14,727 nt of DNA from an uncultured Neomegalonema sp. (GCA_937944035.1 CALDZQ010000177.1:1-14727); one strand, 5' to 3'. Shown: positions 1 through 7,816, numbered from the stretch's first letter. Translations and numbers: made by a program. The notes: generated by a model from the sequence alone, not told the origin.

Positions 1-195
1 GAGCAAAAGCTGTGGGCGGGGACGATCTCCGGCTATTTGCCCGCCGTTGACGGGGGCGAGCGGGTGTCTCATATCATCCCCGCCACGCTGTCACTGCCGT
101 GGGTCGGCGCGATGATCGACGCGCTGGAGGCGGAGCGGAAGGAAGACCTGAGCATGATGGTATTCGGGCCGGGTGTACCGCGTACTACGGCGTGA
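1..195 (+). CDS. 3' end of an unrecognised protein gene (start outside window)
   Basis: Frame 1 is open from the first base for 64 sense codons and stops at TGA (193-195). The visible tail contains WAGTISGYLPAVDGGERVSH and LPWVGAMIDALEAERKEDLS, then a short Gly/Pro-rich end (FGPGVPRTTA). GC-rich codon use matches the rest of the chromosome and contrasts with the AT-rich gene that follows in the opposite direction 21 bases later. I do not recognise the family. The reading frame is supported by length and composition only. The last residues (after FGPG) look unstructured, so the natural C-terminus could have been changed by the neighbouring insertion, but nothing proves this. Confidence 0.55.
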   Translation, partial: EQKLWAGTISGYLPAVDGGERVSHIIPATLSLPWVGAMIDALEAERKEDLSMMVFGPGVPRTTA

Positions 196-216
196 TTTAT
201 GACTGCCCGCAACAGT

Positions 217-2088
217 TTAGGTCTCATCCGCATCTCTGGCAAATAAACCAGTCTGCAAAGCGAATGTTTTTTCAAAATCGGACCATTTATCAAACAAAGG
301 ACAAAGTACTAATTGCAGAATAAACCAATTTGCGTAGACGATGCTATGGCTGAAGAAGTCGCCCGATTGTTTCAACCCGTGGGCTAAATCGTTCCTAACA
401 CGCGGCCCTCCAGGAAAATCGAAAAGCATGTCTATTTCATGCACATAGGTTTCGCCAAAAACCTCAACTAATTTATCACGGTGCTTCCCCAACATCACAG
501 ATAAAGAGGCAACTTCCTGAAGGCCGTTTTGACGTGTAAATGTTGTATCAAATCCCCTCAAGTACAAAACATGTCGTATTGAGTTTTCCAACTGAGGCAC
601 GAGCAAATGTGCCGCTTGAATATCATCACCATGCAAAAACGCATCCGCGCCCCTTGAAAATATATAAACCTGATTTTCAGGTATGAGTGGTGAAGATGCT
701 AAAATATTGATTAGCATGTTTTCTTTGAAAGGAAATGAGTTTTGTATCAGTGATCTAATGGGATTAATTGCTCCTTGAACAGCTAATTGGCGCCCCATAT
801 TCAAGTGTTGCGAAATATGGAACTTAATTTGGTTTTCGCTAAGATCAGGAAAATTCTCAGATTCAGCTTGAAAAACAACCCTTCCATCACGATCGTATAC
901 GGATGGAGCTAACAAAGTTGCCAACGGAGCGTTTCGTCTTTTATTAAATACGTCCTCTCTTAGTTTTTCTGAACTTTCCAAAATATCGCACATAAAAAGC
1001 TGAAAAAGAGCGCGCGGAAATGTCTCACCATGAACTACTTCCAGTGATGATTTTACGATCTCGCTCAAATCAATTTTTTGTTCATAAATGGACATTTCAT
1101 CACGAACCGATGATTGAGCAAACCTAAGTTCCGTTTCCAATTCCTTTCGGCGCTCAAGCATATTCGGAATTGCTATGAATTGCTCAATAGCGTCTTTCAA
1201 AAATGCTGCTTTTACAATACTTGATGGAGCGGTTTTTGCTTGCTTTATTTTACATTCTGCTTTCGCAATCAATGCTAAATTTTTATTTTCTTCATCTTTA
1301 GAAATATGAAACGCTCGCGCCGAAATTTCATATATGCGCGCTCTAAAATCATGATTGCCAGCAGATACCGCATTCTCAGCAATTGAAATTAATTTCGCCC
1401 CAATATCGGCGGGATCTCCAAACCCCCAATCAAGCGCCAGTGTCGAAATACGCAATAAATCCTGCATCTCAGAATCAACGTCGATAAGTCGGGAAATCAT
1501 AGCTTTCGCTCTATCGAACTCAGCGCGTTTCCATCCCATCATTCGCATAATCCGGCAGATGCGAGTGAGTACATCAATGCCGCGCACACCAAGCGGTGTC
1601 TCGCAGTCAAAAGCGAACTTTGCCTTTCCAGATTCGGTAGTTTCAATAACTTCGCAATATGCGTCGATAGCTGCAAAACCAAGTGACGGCTCAGATCGTT
1701 TCATGGTCCAAGCCGTATCAGCGACCCGCGCACGAAGACCAGAGTTAACGATAGACGGAACTGCGGATGCAAGTTCAGTGACTTGCTCCGAACTCATATC
1801 GGACGGAATAGCTGAGCGTCGGCCTTCCATCTGTGCGAGTGGCTGGAAAGGTGAATTGCTATCATTCGGCACAAAGTGATAACTACAAATAATATCAATT
1901 AATTTATAGGCGGCTTTCTTGCCGTTTTCCGCACTGCTTTCGTATTTGCCCACAGATTTGTGAAAATCCCAAACGTCTACACTGTCGGGAGTAAATTGCG
2001 TTAATTCATTTGCAGCTATCGCGATAATGTTCGCCGGAACAATTTCGGAGATAACCGCGTCGCTGTCCTTTTCGCTTTCGTCGCTCAT
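217..2088 (-). CDS. DUF4209-type protein with HEPN-like RNxxxHG motif (possible ribonuclease)
   Basis: This 623-residue protein has no signal peptide or obvious membrane segment and is probably cytoplasmic and largely helical. Its C-terminal part carries R565-N-D-L-A-H570-G571. The RNxxxHG signature defines the DUF4209 family, and it matches the Rx4-6H active-site pattern of HEPN ribonucleases. The N-terminal half resembles the helical region I recall being called DUF7380 in DUF4209 proteins; I am less sure of that. HEPN proteins often cleave RNA in defence or toxin systems, but a role for this one is inference. The gene is AT-rich (bases 1261-1320 are 32% GC, against 75% for 2821-2880 in the methyltransferase gene). 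It uses rare codons such as AGG and TTA even in the motif, which suggests horizontal transfer. It is a single gene with no partner antitoxin beside it. The ATG at 2088 has AAGGA about 13 bases upstream, a rather long spacing. Confidence 0.85.
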   Translation of the reverse strand: MSDESEKDSDAVISEIVPANIIAIAANELTQFTPDSVDVWDFHKSVGKYESSAENGKKAAYKLIDIICSYHFVPNDSNSPFQPLAQMEGRRSAIPSDMSSEQVTELASAVPSIVNSGLRARVADTAWTMKRSEPSLGFAAIDAYCEVIETTESGKAKFAFDCETPLGVRGIDVLTRICRIMRMMGWKRAEFDRAKAMISRLIDVDSEMQDLLRISTLALDWGFGDPADIGAKLISIAENAVSAGNHDFRARIYEISARAFHISKDEENKNLALIAKAECKIKQAKTAPSSIVKAAFLKDAIEQFIAIPNMLERRKELETELRFAQSSVRDEMSIYEQKIDLSEIVKSSLEVVHGETFPRALFQLFMCDILESSEKLREDVFNKRRNAPLATLLAPSVYDRDGRVVFQAESENFPDLSENQIKFHISQHLNMGRQLAVQGAINPIRSLIQNSFPFKENMLINILASSPLIPENQVYIFSRGADAFLHGDDIQAAHLLVPQLENSIRHVLYLRGFDTTFTRQNGLQEVASLSVMLGKHRDKLVEVFGETYVHEIDMLFDFPGGPRVRNDLAHGLKQSGDFFSHSIVYANWFILQLVLCPLFDKWSDFEKTFALQTGLFARDADET

Positions 2089-2197
2089 TTTTGTCGATGA
2101 TCCTTATTACGCGAAGCCCCCGTCAAAGCGAACTCTACACCCTTACTCGTCTATGTTGAATAGCCACTCGATACTATTTAACTGTAACCAACCGCGC

Positions 2198-2226
2198 TTG
2201 ACACGCCCTGCCCTGCCCCGTACCGC
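2198..2226 (+). promoter_or_regulatory. Promoter of rnpB
   Basis: A consensus -35 hexamer TTGACA (2198-2203) is followed after exactly 17 bases by TACCGC (2221-2226), a weak -10. This predicts a start near 2233, where the P1 strand of RNase P RNA begins. Position and spacing support a sigma-70 type promoter of the stable-RNA kind; the -10 alone would not be convincing. Confidence 0.6.
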
Positions 2227-2233
2227 AACCCTC

Positions 2234-2630
2234 GTGTCAGGTGGCTGGACGGTCGCGGCCCCAGTGATGGGGGCGAGGAAAGTCCGGGCTCCACGAAGTC
2301 ACGGCGCCGGGTAACGCCCGGCGGGGGCGGCCTTCGGGTCGTCTTCAGGGACAGCGCCACAGAGAGTAGACCGCCGGATTTATCCGGTAAGGCTGAAAGG
2401 GTGCGGTAAGAGCGCACCGCCCCCTTGGCAACAAGGGGGGCAAGGCAAGCCCCGCCGGGAGCAAGATCGAATAGGGATGGCTGTCCGCCGCAAGGTCGGG
2501 CAGGGTCGGCTTTGGCCCGCTATCCGGGTAGATCGCTTGAGGCGGCGGGCAACCGTCGTCCTAGAGGAATGGCCGTCCAGGCGGGGCAACCCGCTGGACA
2601 GAACCCGGCTTACAGGCCATCTGACACAGA
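2234..2630 (+). ncRNA. rnpB: RNase P RNA, bacterial class A
   Basis: This is the catalytic RNA of RNase P, which matures the 5' ends of tRNAs. The near-universal 5' core GAGGAAAGTCCGGGCTCC lies at 2275-2292, the AGAGAGTAGACCGCC region at 2361-2375, the GGTAAGGCTGAAAGGGTGCG segment from 2386, and the 3' core ACAGAACCCGGCTTACAG at 2598-2615. The ends pair as helix P1: GTGTCAGGTGGC (from 2234) with GGCCATCTGACAC (to 2627), with one G-T wobble. The ends are set by this helix and by the promoter just upstream, so they may be off by a few bases. The length of about 400 nt is normal for an A-type RNA. Apparent reading frames across it on both strands are not genes. Confidence 0.97.
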
Positions 2631-2692
2631 CTTGCCAATCCACCGCGCACGGTCCATCTTCGCGTCATCAGAAACAACGCGATGAGGGGCCG

Positions 2693-3310
2693 ATGACAGG
2701 GGCGGGGGCGGATTTTTTTGACGATATTTATCACCTGACAGATGCCGATGAGACGGCAGCGCATTACGCGAAATTCGCGCAAGAATACGAGGATGCGATG
2801 GCCGGAAACGGCTATGCCACGCCACAGCGCTGCGCGGAGGCGCTGGCGGCGGCGGGACTGGCCAAAGATGCGCCGATCCTCGACATCGGGTGCGGCAGCG
2901 GGCTGAGCGGGGCGGCATTGCGGGCGGCAGGCTTTACCACGATTGACGGGACGGATTTCTCGCCGGAGATGCTGGCGCTGGCCAAGGCCAAGGGCATTTA
3001 CCGCACCCTGAGCCAACAGGATTTGCGCAGCTTTGCGGGCGGCAGTGCCTATGCGGCGATTACGGCTGTGGGTGTTCTCAACCCCGCCCACGCGCCCGCG
3101 ACCGTGATTGACGAGGCGCTGGCCGCGCTGGGACCGGGGGGGATTTTGGTGTTTTCGCTCAACGATCATGCGATTGCGGATGGCACGTATGAGGGGCGGG
3201 TACACGAGATTATCGACACAGGCTTTGCCCATCTGCTGCACCGTGAGTATGGCGCGCATATGCCGGGGCAGGATTTACAGTCTTGGGTGCTGGCGTTGCA
3301 AAAGGCGTGA
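2693..3310 (+). CDS. Class I SAM-dependent methyltransferase
   Basis: This 205-residue soluble protein has a Rossmann methyltransferase fold. Motif I, ILDIGCGSG (residues 62-70), binds S-adenosylmethionine. The acidic residue for the ribose hydroxyls falls in GTDFSPEML (86-94), and motif IV/V is represented by the ALGPGGILVFS stretch (145-155). The N-terminus (DDIYHLTDADETAAHYAKFA) resembles the METTL27 (WBSCR27)-like small methyltransferases, which may act on small molecules or proteins; the substrate cannot be read from sequence. The frame is open far upstream into rnpB, but the first sensible start is the ATG at 2693, with GAGGGG at 2684-2689, a somewhat short 3-base spacer. It begins about 60 bases after the RNase P RNA. 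I see no rnpB terminator with a T-run between them, so read-through is possible. Confidence 0.88.
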   Translation: MTGAGADFFDDIYHLTDADETAAHYAKFAQEYEDAMAGNGYATPQRCAEALAAAGLAKDAPILDIGCGSGLSGAALRAAGFTTIDGTDFSPEMLALAKAKGIYRTLSQQDLRSFAGGSAYAAITAVGVLNPAHAPATVIDEALAALGPGGILVFSLNDHAIADGTYEGRVHEIIDTGFAHLLHREYGAHMPGQDLQSWVLALQKA

Positions 3311-3351
3311 GGGCGTGAGGGCGGGATTTTTCGTAAAAACAACGAACGCTC

Positions 3352-3380
3352 TTGACAAATGTTCCTATAAAGTTCTTATT
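3352..3380 (+). promoter_or_regulatory. Promoter with embedded LexA (SOS) box upstream of the 3422 gene
   Basis: The sequence shows a consensus -35 TTGACA (3352-3357), a 17-base spacer and CTTATT (3375-3380) as -10. A perfect GTTC-N7-GTTC (3361-3364 and 3372-3375, spacer CTATAAA) sits between and overlaps the -10. GTTC-N7-GTTC is the established LexA operator of Alphaproteobacteria. Its place inside the promoter is what a repressor site needs. It predicts DNA-damage induction of the gene starting at 3422, about 35 bases after the expected transcription start. Confidence 0.75.
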
Positions 3381-3421
3381 GGTGCGCATATGGCATTGGA
3401 ATAGGACTTGAACGACACGCG

Positions 3422-4081
3422 ATGGACTGGGAACTGGCGATAGAGCGTCATCGTGACGCCTTGCTGCGGATACTGGCCGCTTTGCTCGTGATGGCGGGCG
3501 GGAGCGCGGTTGACGTGCTGCCACGGCATCTGCGCACGGCGGTTTGGCGTGTGTTGCGCCCTGCCGAGGCGGCTTTGCGGCGGTTGCTTGTGGTTGTGAA
3601 GGAGCGGATGGCGATTGCCCCGCCCTGCCCGCGTGCCGTGCGCCCTGTCAGTACCGGGATCGCGCGGGGAGACGGTGAGCGCGTGCCTGTTTTTGCGCTG
3701 TTTGACGCGCGGAAATCGTTCAAACCGCGCTCGTCATGGCGCGGACCAAAGCCGCAGCCGCGCATCCGGTTTTTCGATGATGTGGAGATTTTTGAGCCGG
3801 TCGTGATCGCCGCGCCGGACGATATGGTCAGTGCGGTGAGCCTGTGCCGCCGCTTGCAGGCGTTGCAACGCGCGCTGGCGGATTTGCCGAAACAGGCACG
3901 ACGGATGGCGCGCTGGGAGGCGAAGCGGGCTTTGGTTCGCAAGGAAACCGGCAAATACATCCGGCCGATGCGGCCGGGGAAACCGCCGGGGCATCGGGAT
4001 CACAAATCGCATCCGGTGGATTTCGTTCTCAGCGATTGTCACGCGCTGGCGCTGTATCTGTTGGCGCCGCCGGATACGTGA
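3422..4081 (+). CDS. Conserved uncharacterised protein, probably SOS-induced
   Basis: This basic, Arg-rich protein has 219 residues and no recognised domain. The N-terminal 25 residues (MDWELAIERHRDALLRILAA, then a small hydrophobic stretch to about residue 27) look like an amphipathic helix or weak membrane segment. A variable middle follows (about 65-110), then RIRFFDDVEIFEPV (114-127), a helical Arg/Lys-rich region (138-178), and a C-terminus with RPMRPGKPPGHR (181-192) and VDFVLSDCHALAL (199-211). I recall similar proteins as conserved hypotheticals in many Alphaproteobacteria. No in-frame alternative start fits. The ATG at 3422 has only a distant AGGA (3403-3406), so translation initiation may be weak. 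A LexA box in its promoter links it to the DNA-damage response; its biochemical role is unknown. It is monocistronic, ending before a terminator. Confidence 0.85.
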   Translation: MDWELAIERHRDALLRILAALLVMAGGSAVDVLPRHLRTAVWRVLRPAEAALRRLLVVVKERMAIAPPCPRAVRPVSTGIARGDGERVPVFALFDARKSFKPRSSWRGPKPQPRIRFFDDVEIFEPVVIAAPDDMVSAVSLCRRLQALQRALADLPKQARRMARWEAKRALVRKETGKYIRPMRPGKPPGHRDHKSHPVDFVLSDCHALALYLLAPPDT

Positions 4082-4107
4082 TTTTCGGTTTTTATGATCG
4101 TCAAAAG

Positions 4108-4138
4108 ACCGTCCCGCAGTGAATGCGGGCGGGGTTTT
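4108..4138. terminator. Intrinsic terminator between convergent genes
   Basis: CCCGC-AGTGAAT-GCGGG forms a GC-rich hairpin. On the + strand it is followed by CGGGG and then TTTT (4135-4138). On the minus strand the same stem is followed by ACGGTC and TTTT. It lies between the ends of the 3422-4081 gene and the HerA-like gene (end 4162), so it probably stops transcription in both directions. The T-runs are short. Confidence 0.6.
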
Positions 4139-4161
4139 GGTGTGGAATGACGTTTTTTACT

Positions 4162-5745
4162 TTACCGCCCGCGAAACACACCACCCAGCACACCGCGCAC
4201 GATTTCACGGCCGATGCGGGAGGAGACGGAGCGGGCGAAGGATTTCATCGCCGCTTCGGCCACGGTTTGGCGGTTGCCGCCGCGACGGGCGGGGGCTTTT
4301 TGTTGCTTTGGCGCGGCGGGTTCGCGGATTTGCGGGGCCGATTTCGGCTGATAGCGGCGGGCGGAGTTGAATTGCTCGAAATCAAGGGTCAGACCACCGG
4401 ATGAGGATTGGGTCGTGACCTGCTGCACCTCATCGGCGACCCCGTTTGCCCGTTCGGTCAAAACCTCAAAGGCCGATTTACGGTCGATGGTCTCGTCGTA
4501 GAACCCGTAAACGGGGGAATCGTTCATCACCTGTTGGCGCTCGGCATCGGTTAATGGGCCAAGGCGCGAGGACGGGGGCCGGATCAAGGTGCGTTCGACC
4601 ACGGATGGCGCGCCTTTATCGCCCAAAGTCGAGACCAGCGCCTCGCCCGTACCGAGATCGGGGATGGCTTTTTCAGCGTCAAACGCGGGGTTCGGGCGGA
4701 ACGTCTCCGCCGCAGCGCGCAAGGCTTTGGCATCGCGCGGGGTATAGGCGCGCAGGGCGTGCTGGACACGGTTGCCAAGCTGGCCGAGGATGTCATCGGG
4801 CACATCGGCGGGGTTTTGGGTGATGAAATAGACGCCGACACCTTTGGAACGGATCAGGCGGGCGACCATTTCAACCTTATCAATCAATGCCTTAGGCGCA
4901 TCCTCGAACAACAGGTGCGCCTCGTCGAAGAAGAACACGAATTTGGGTTTATCGGGATCGCCCACTTCGGGGAGTTCCTCGAACAACTCCGAAAGCAGCC
5001 AAAGCAGGAAAGTGGCGTAGAGTTTGGGCGATTGCATCAGCTTTTCTGCGGCGAGGATGTTGATTTGCCCCTGTCCGCGCGGGGTCAGGGCGATCATATC
5101 TTTGAGTTTCAGGGCCGGTTCGCCGAAAAACCTGTCGCCGCCCTGCTGTTCCAACACCAGCAAACGGCGCAGAATCGCGCCAACGCTGGCGCGGGTGACA
5201 TAGCCGTAAGTTGTTGAAATATCTTTCGCATTCTCGCCCACATGGTTGAGGATCGAGCGCAGATCTTTCAGATCGAGCAGCAACAAGCCCTGATCGTCGG
5301 CAATGGAGAAGGCGATGTTGATGACGCCCTCTTGCGTTTCGTTCAGGCCGAGAAGCTGGGACAGAAGCAGCGGCCCCATTTCGGTGATGGTGGTGCGGAT
5401 CGGGTGGCCTTGCTCGCCGAATAAGTCCCAGAAAACAACGGGAAAATCGTCGTAACCGAAATCGTCAAAGCCGATGGTATTGGCCCGCGCGACCAGCTTT
5501 TCATGCAGTTTATGCTCGTGGGTTCCGGCAGCGGCCAGCCCCGAAAGATCGCTTTTGACATCGGCCATGAAGACCGGAACGCCCGCTTGCGAGAAGCCCT
5601 CGGCCAGAATTTGCAGCGAAACGGTCTTGCCCGTGCCCGTGGCCCCCGCAATCAGGCCGTGGCGGTTGCCGTATTTCAGCAGCAGGTTTTGCTTAACCGC
5701 GTAATCCTTGCCACCGCCACCGATGAAAATGCTGTCTGAACTCAC
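4162..5745 (-). CDS. yjgR: HerA-like ATPase of the DUF853/YjgR family
   Basis: This 527-residue P-loop ATPase belongs to the HerA/FtsK-like translocase group. Walker A is GATGTGKT (34-41), followed by the family stretch ADVKSDLSGL (61-70). Walker B is FVFFFDEAHLLF (269-280), and the sensor region with ITQNPADVPDDI (308-319) and GNRVQHALRAYTP (324-336) is typical of YjgR-type proteins. Length is close to the roughly 500 residues usual for the family. The C-terminal tail (about 445-527) is low-complexity and basic (PAAPKQQKAPARRGGNR), ending in a Gly/Arg segment that may bind nucleic acid or membrane lipid. Its cellular role is not well established. The start is GTG at 5745, strongly supported by AAGGAGA just upstream. 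It overlaps the stop of the BCCT gene (GTGA), implying one transcript and coupled translation. Confidence 0.92.
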   Translation of the reverse strand: MSSDSIFIGGGGKDYAVKQNLLLKYGNRHGLIAGATGTGKTVSLQILAEGFSQAGVPVFMADVKSDLSGLAAAGTHEHKLHEKLVARANTIGFDDFGYDDFPVVFWDLFGEQGHPIRTTITEMGPLLLSQLLGLNETQEGVINIAFSIADDQGLLLLDLKDLRSILNHVGENAKDISTTYGYVTRASVGAILRRLLVLEQQGGDRFFGEPALKLKDMIALTPRGQGQINILAAEKLMQSPKLYATFLLWLLSELFEELPEVGDPDKPKFVFFFDEAHLLFEDAPKALIDKVEMVARLIRSKGVGVYFITQNPADVPDDILGQLGNRVQHALRAYTPRDAKALRAAAETFRPNPAFDAEKAIPDLGTGEALVSTLGDKGAPSVVERTLIRPPSSRLGPLTDAERQQVMNDSPVYGFYDETIDRKSAFEVLTERANGVADEVQQVTTQSSSGGLTLDFEQFNSARRYQPKSAPQIREPAAPKQQKAPARRGGNRQTVAEAAMKSFARSVSSRIGREIVRGVLGGVFRGR

Positions 5746-7376
5746 GGGTCTCTCCTTGGGCGTCTTTTGATCGAACCGCCCACTTCGTGGGGGTCGTCGC
5801 TGTATTCGAGTTTGAGTCTTTCCTGCTTACCCGCCTTGCCGCCGTCAAGTTTTGCCTTTGGCGGGGCGAGCTTGTGGGCGGGGGTAAAGCACAGGCGCAG
5901 GACCGCAAGGGCGGTGAGCAAGGTGATGATTACGCCCGGAAACGCGCCCAGTCTGGCCACCGCCTCCATCCCCGGAATGATGTTCCAGCGCAACGCGGCC
6001 ATCGACGCCCCCGCGAATAACAGCAGCATGACAATCAGGCCGGCCCTGCGATCCGCGATCACGCGGCGGTCGGCGTCGTCTCCGGGGACGACCATGTAGA
6101 GAACCGCATGGACGATGCCGCCCGCGAAGCTGACGAGGAAAAGCGTGAGCAGTGCAACAAGCAGGCATTTCAGCAAGATTGAACCGCGCAACATGCTCAG
6201 CATCACGATGATGGCGTCATCCGGCCCCCTGCCCTGCACCGCCGCCCAGATCGCGCCGCCGCTGTTACGATCCAACGCCAGCGTAACCCCGCCGATAATC
6301 AAAATCGTCAGGATGGTTATGAACATAGGGGCGAAAATGAACATCCGCAGGGCATTCGCGAGGCTGTATCCCCGTGCCGCGCGGCTCATAAAATACCCCA
6401 CCAGCGGGCCGAATGTCATCCAGCCTCCAAGATACACGATGGTCCAGCGTTCGGACCAGACCCCGCTTAATCCGTCGATCATAAATTGCGGGAAATACTT
6501 GACCGACCACCAGAGCGCCCGCAATCCTCCGCCCAGCACAAAACCTTTTGAAGGGCCGAGGATGAAGAGGGCGAGCAGGAAAATATAGAGCAAAATCAAT
6601 CCCGCACAGGCCAACGCCGCGTAAGAGCGGCTGACCGGACGCGCGCCGACCAGAACGGCTGAAACCGCAAGGATCGCAACGATAACCGCCGCGCTGCCCC
6701 CGCCAAATCGCATTCCGGTGAGATGTGAGGTGAGTGCCGCGATGACGATCGCGCCGCCCGCCAATCCGGCCACCAGCGCCAGCAATCCGAAACCGATGCT
6801 CGCACCATCCATCAGACCGCCACGCACCCGCAACCGCTGTCCGTGGCGCGGGCCGGAAAGGACGGAATCAAGGGATGGCGCGCCCCATTGGGTATGGACC
6901 GTGATGGCAAAGCCGATCATGAACAGGCCGTAGATCAAATGCGCGAGAATGCCCCAGTGCAGATAAGCCGCGCTGCGCCCCAGCACCTGCGCCTCCAGCG
7001 AATTGCGCATCACGTCAAACACGCCGGGCAGACTGCGCGCGTGGAACAGCGGCTCGGCAGAGGCCCAGAACAGGAGGCCGATGGACGTGCTGGCCGCGAC
7101 GCCGACTGCGGTACACTCAAACGGAGAGAGCCTTGGCAGAGCGTCCGGCCCGCCGATCTTGATCCGGCCCAACATTCCAGCCCCAAGAATGGTGGCAATG
7201 ATCGCAAGAACCGCAACGCCGATGAAAAGCCAGCCGAGCATTTCAAAGCCCGCCACACGCAATTTCTCAGACGCCGCCACGACGCTGTCCATACGCCCCT
7301 TTTTTGCCACCGCCCAAAGGCCGATCAGCAAGAGAATAGGCATAACGATCAAACCCATACGGGTCGTATTGCGCAT
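5742..7376 (-). CDS. BCCT-family transporter, divergent (betaine/choline/carnitine type)
   Basis: This is an integral inner-membrane protein of 544 residues with about 12 hydrophobic segments and a hydrophilic, basic C-terminal tail (from about 500). Landmarks of the BCCT family are present: GLLFWASAEPLFHARSLPG (100-118), WGILAHLIYG (141-150), and the TM8 signature W311...GGWMTFGPLVGYFMSRAARG (317-336). Against BetP from memory, three of the four aromatic-box residues are kept (W141, Y149, W319) and the fourth Trp is His146. Two glycines of the GxGxG substrate motif are serine (STSIG, 96-100). It therefore probably transports a solute such as an osmolyte or trimethylammonium compound, but canonical specificity should not be assumed. 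I chose the ATG at 7376, with AAGG 8 bases upstream, over a GTG three codons earlier. It is the first gene of a pair with the HerA-like ATPase. Confidence 0.85.
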   Translation of the reverse strand: MRNTTRMGLIVMPILLLIGLWAVAKKGRMDSVVAASEKLRVAGFEMLGWLFIGVAVLAIIATILGAGMLGRIKIGGPDALPRLSPFECTAVGVAASTSIGLLFWASAEPLFHARSLPGVFDVMRNSLEAQVLGRSAAYLHWGILAHLIYGLFMIGFAITVHTQWGAPSLDSVLSGPRHGQRLRVRGGLMDGASIGFGLLALVAGLAGGAIVIAALTSHLTGMRFGGGSAAVIVAILAVSAVLVGARPVSRSYAALACAGLILLYIFLLALFILGPSKGFVLGGGLRALWWSVKYFPQFMIDGLSGVWSERWTIVYLGGWMTFGPLVGYFMSRAARGYSLANALRMFIFAPMFITILTILIIGGVTLALDRNSGGAIWAAVQGRGPDDAIIVMLSMLRGSILLKCLLVALLTLFLVSFAGGIVHAVLYMVVPGDDADRRVIADRRAGLIVMLLLFAGASMAALRWNIIPGMEAVARLGAFPGVIITLLTALAVLRLCFTPAHKLAPPKAKLDGGKAGKQERLKLEYSDDPHEVGGSIKRRPRRDP

Positions 7377-7612
7377 TTTCAGCACCTTGAAACTGTCCGA
7401 TGCCTAAATGCGCAGATTATTGAGAGAAGGTAAAGAGTACGCTGATTGGAAGCGCGGTTTTGGAAGGCCCTCGCCTTGTTTTGCGCTGGTTTGGAGGCAA
7501 ATGAGCGCAGCCGCGCACATCACTCGATCCGGATACTCGTGATTTTTGCGACAATCCCTTCAAAATCACTCACCCCGCTTGAATTCCCGCGCACAAACCT
7601 TAAACCAAGCGC

Positions 7613-7816
7613 ATGACCCTTCGCACCCGCAAGCTGTTCGGCAGCATCGTTCTTGTAATTTGGATGATCGTCTTCTCGCTGACTGCGATGGCGCTGATCG
7701 GCAAGCTGCCTGAACGTCCGCATTTCCTGCTGGAACTCATCATGTATGTGGTGTTGGGCTTTGGCTGGATATTGCCACTCAAGCCCGTATTCATCTGGAT
7801 GGGCAAGGGGAAATAG
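7613..7816 (+). CDS. DUF2842 small membrane protein
   Basis: This 67-residue protein consists of two predicted membrane helices, about residues 9-30 and 40-63, with a basic N-terminus (MTLRTRKLFG). The pattern RKLFGSIVLVIWM...MYVVLGFGWILPLKPVFIWM matches DUF2842, a small family I know mainly from Alphaproteobacteria; its function is unknown. There is no clear Shine-Dalgarno before the ATG, so it may be translated from a near-leaderless message. The 236 bases between it and the divergent BCCT gene must hold both promoters, but I could not pick convincing hexamers there. Confidence 0.8.
   Translation: MTLRTRKLFGSIVLVIWMIVFSLTAMALIGKLPERPHFLLELIMYVVLGFGWILPLKPVFIWMGKGK

Noticed and set aside
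2089..2197. Promoter for the DUF4209 gene, e.g. TTCAAC-17-TAGAGT on the minus strand
   Set aside because: The hexamers are weak and several equally poor pairs exist in this region.
2655..2684. Hairpin CAT/CGCGT with ACGCG/ATG after rnpB
   Set aside because: The stem is interrupted by a 3-base bulge and has no T-run, so it is not a convincing terminator. It may still lie in the leader of the methyltransferase gene.
2561..3259. 232-codon minus-strand frame and other frames across 2178-2918
   Set aside because: They overlap RNase P RNA and the methyltransferase gene. Translations are Arg/Pro-rich without motifs.
3390..3404. Four-codon frame (MALE) in the leader of the 3422 gene
   Set aside because: Too short to support as a leader peptide, with no ribosome site or attenuator structure seen.
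6843..7433. 196-codon plus-strand frame
   Set aside because: Antisense to the BCCT transporter gene, which has clear membrane segments and family motifs; the translation is low-complexity and polar.
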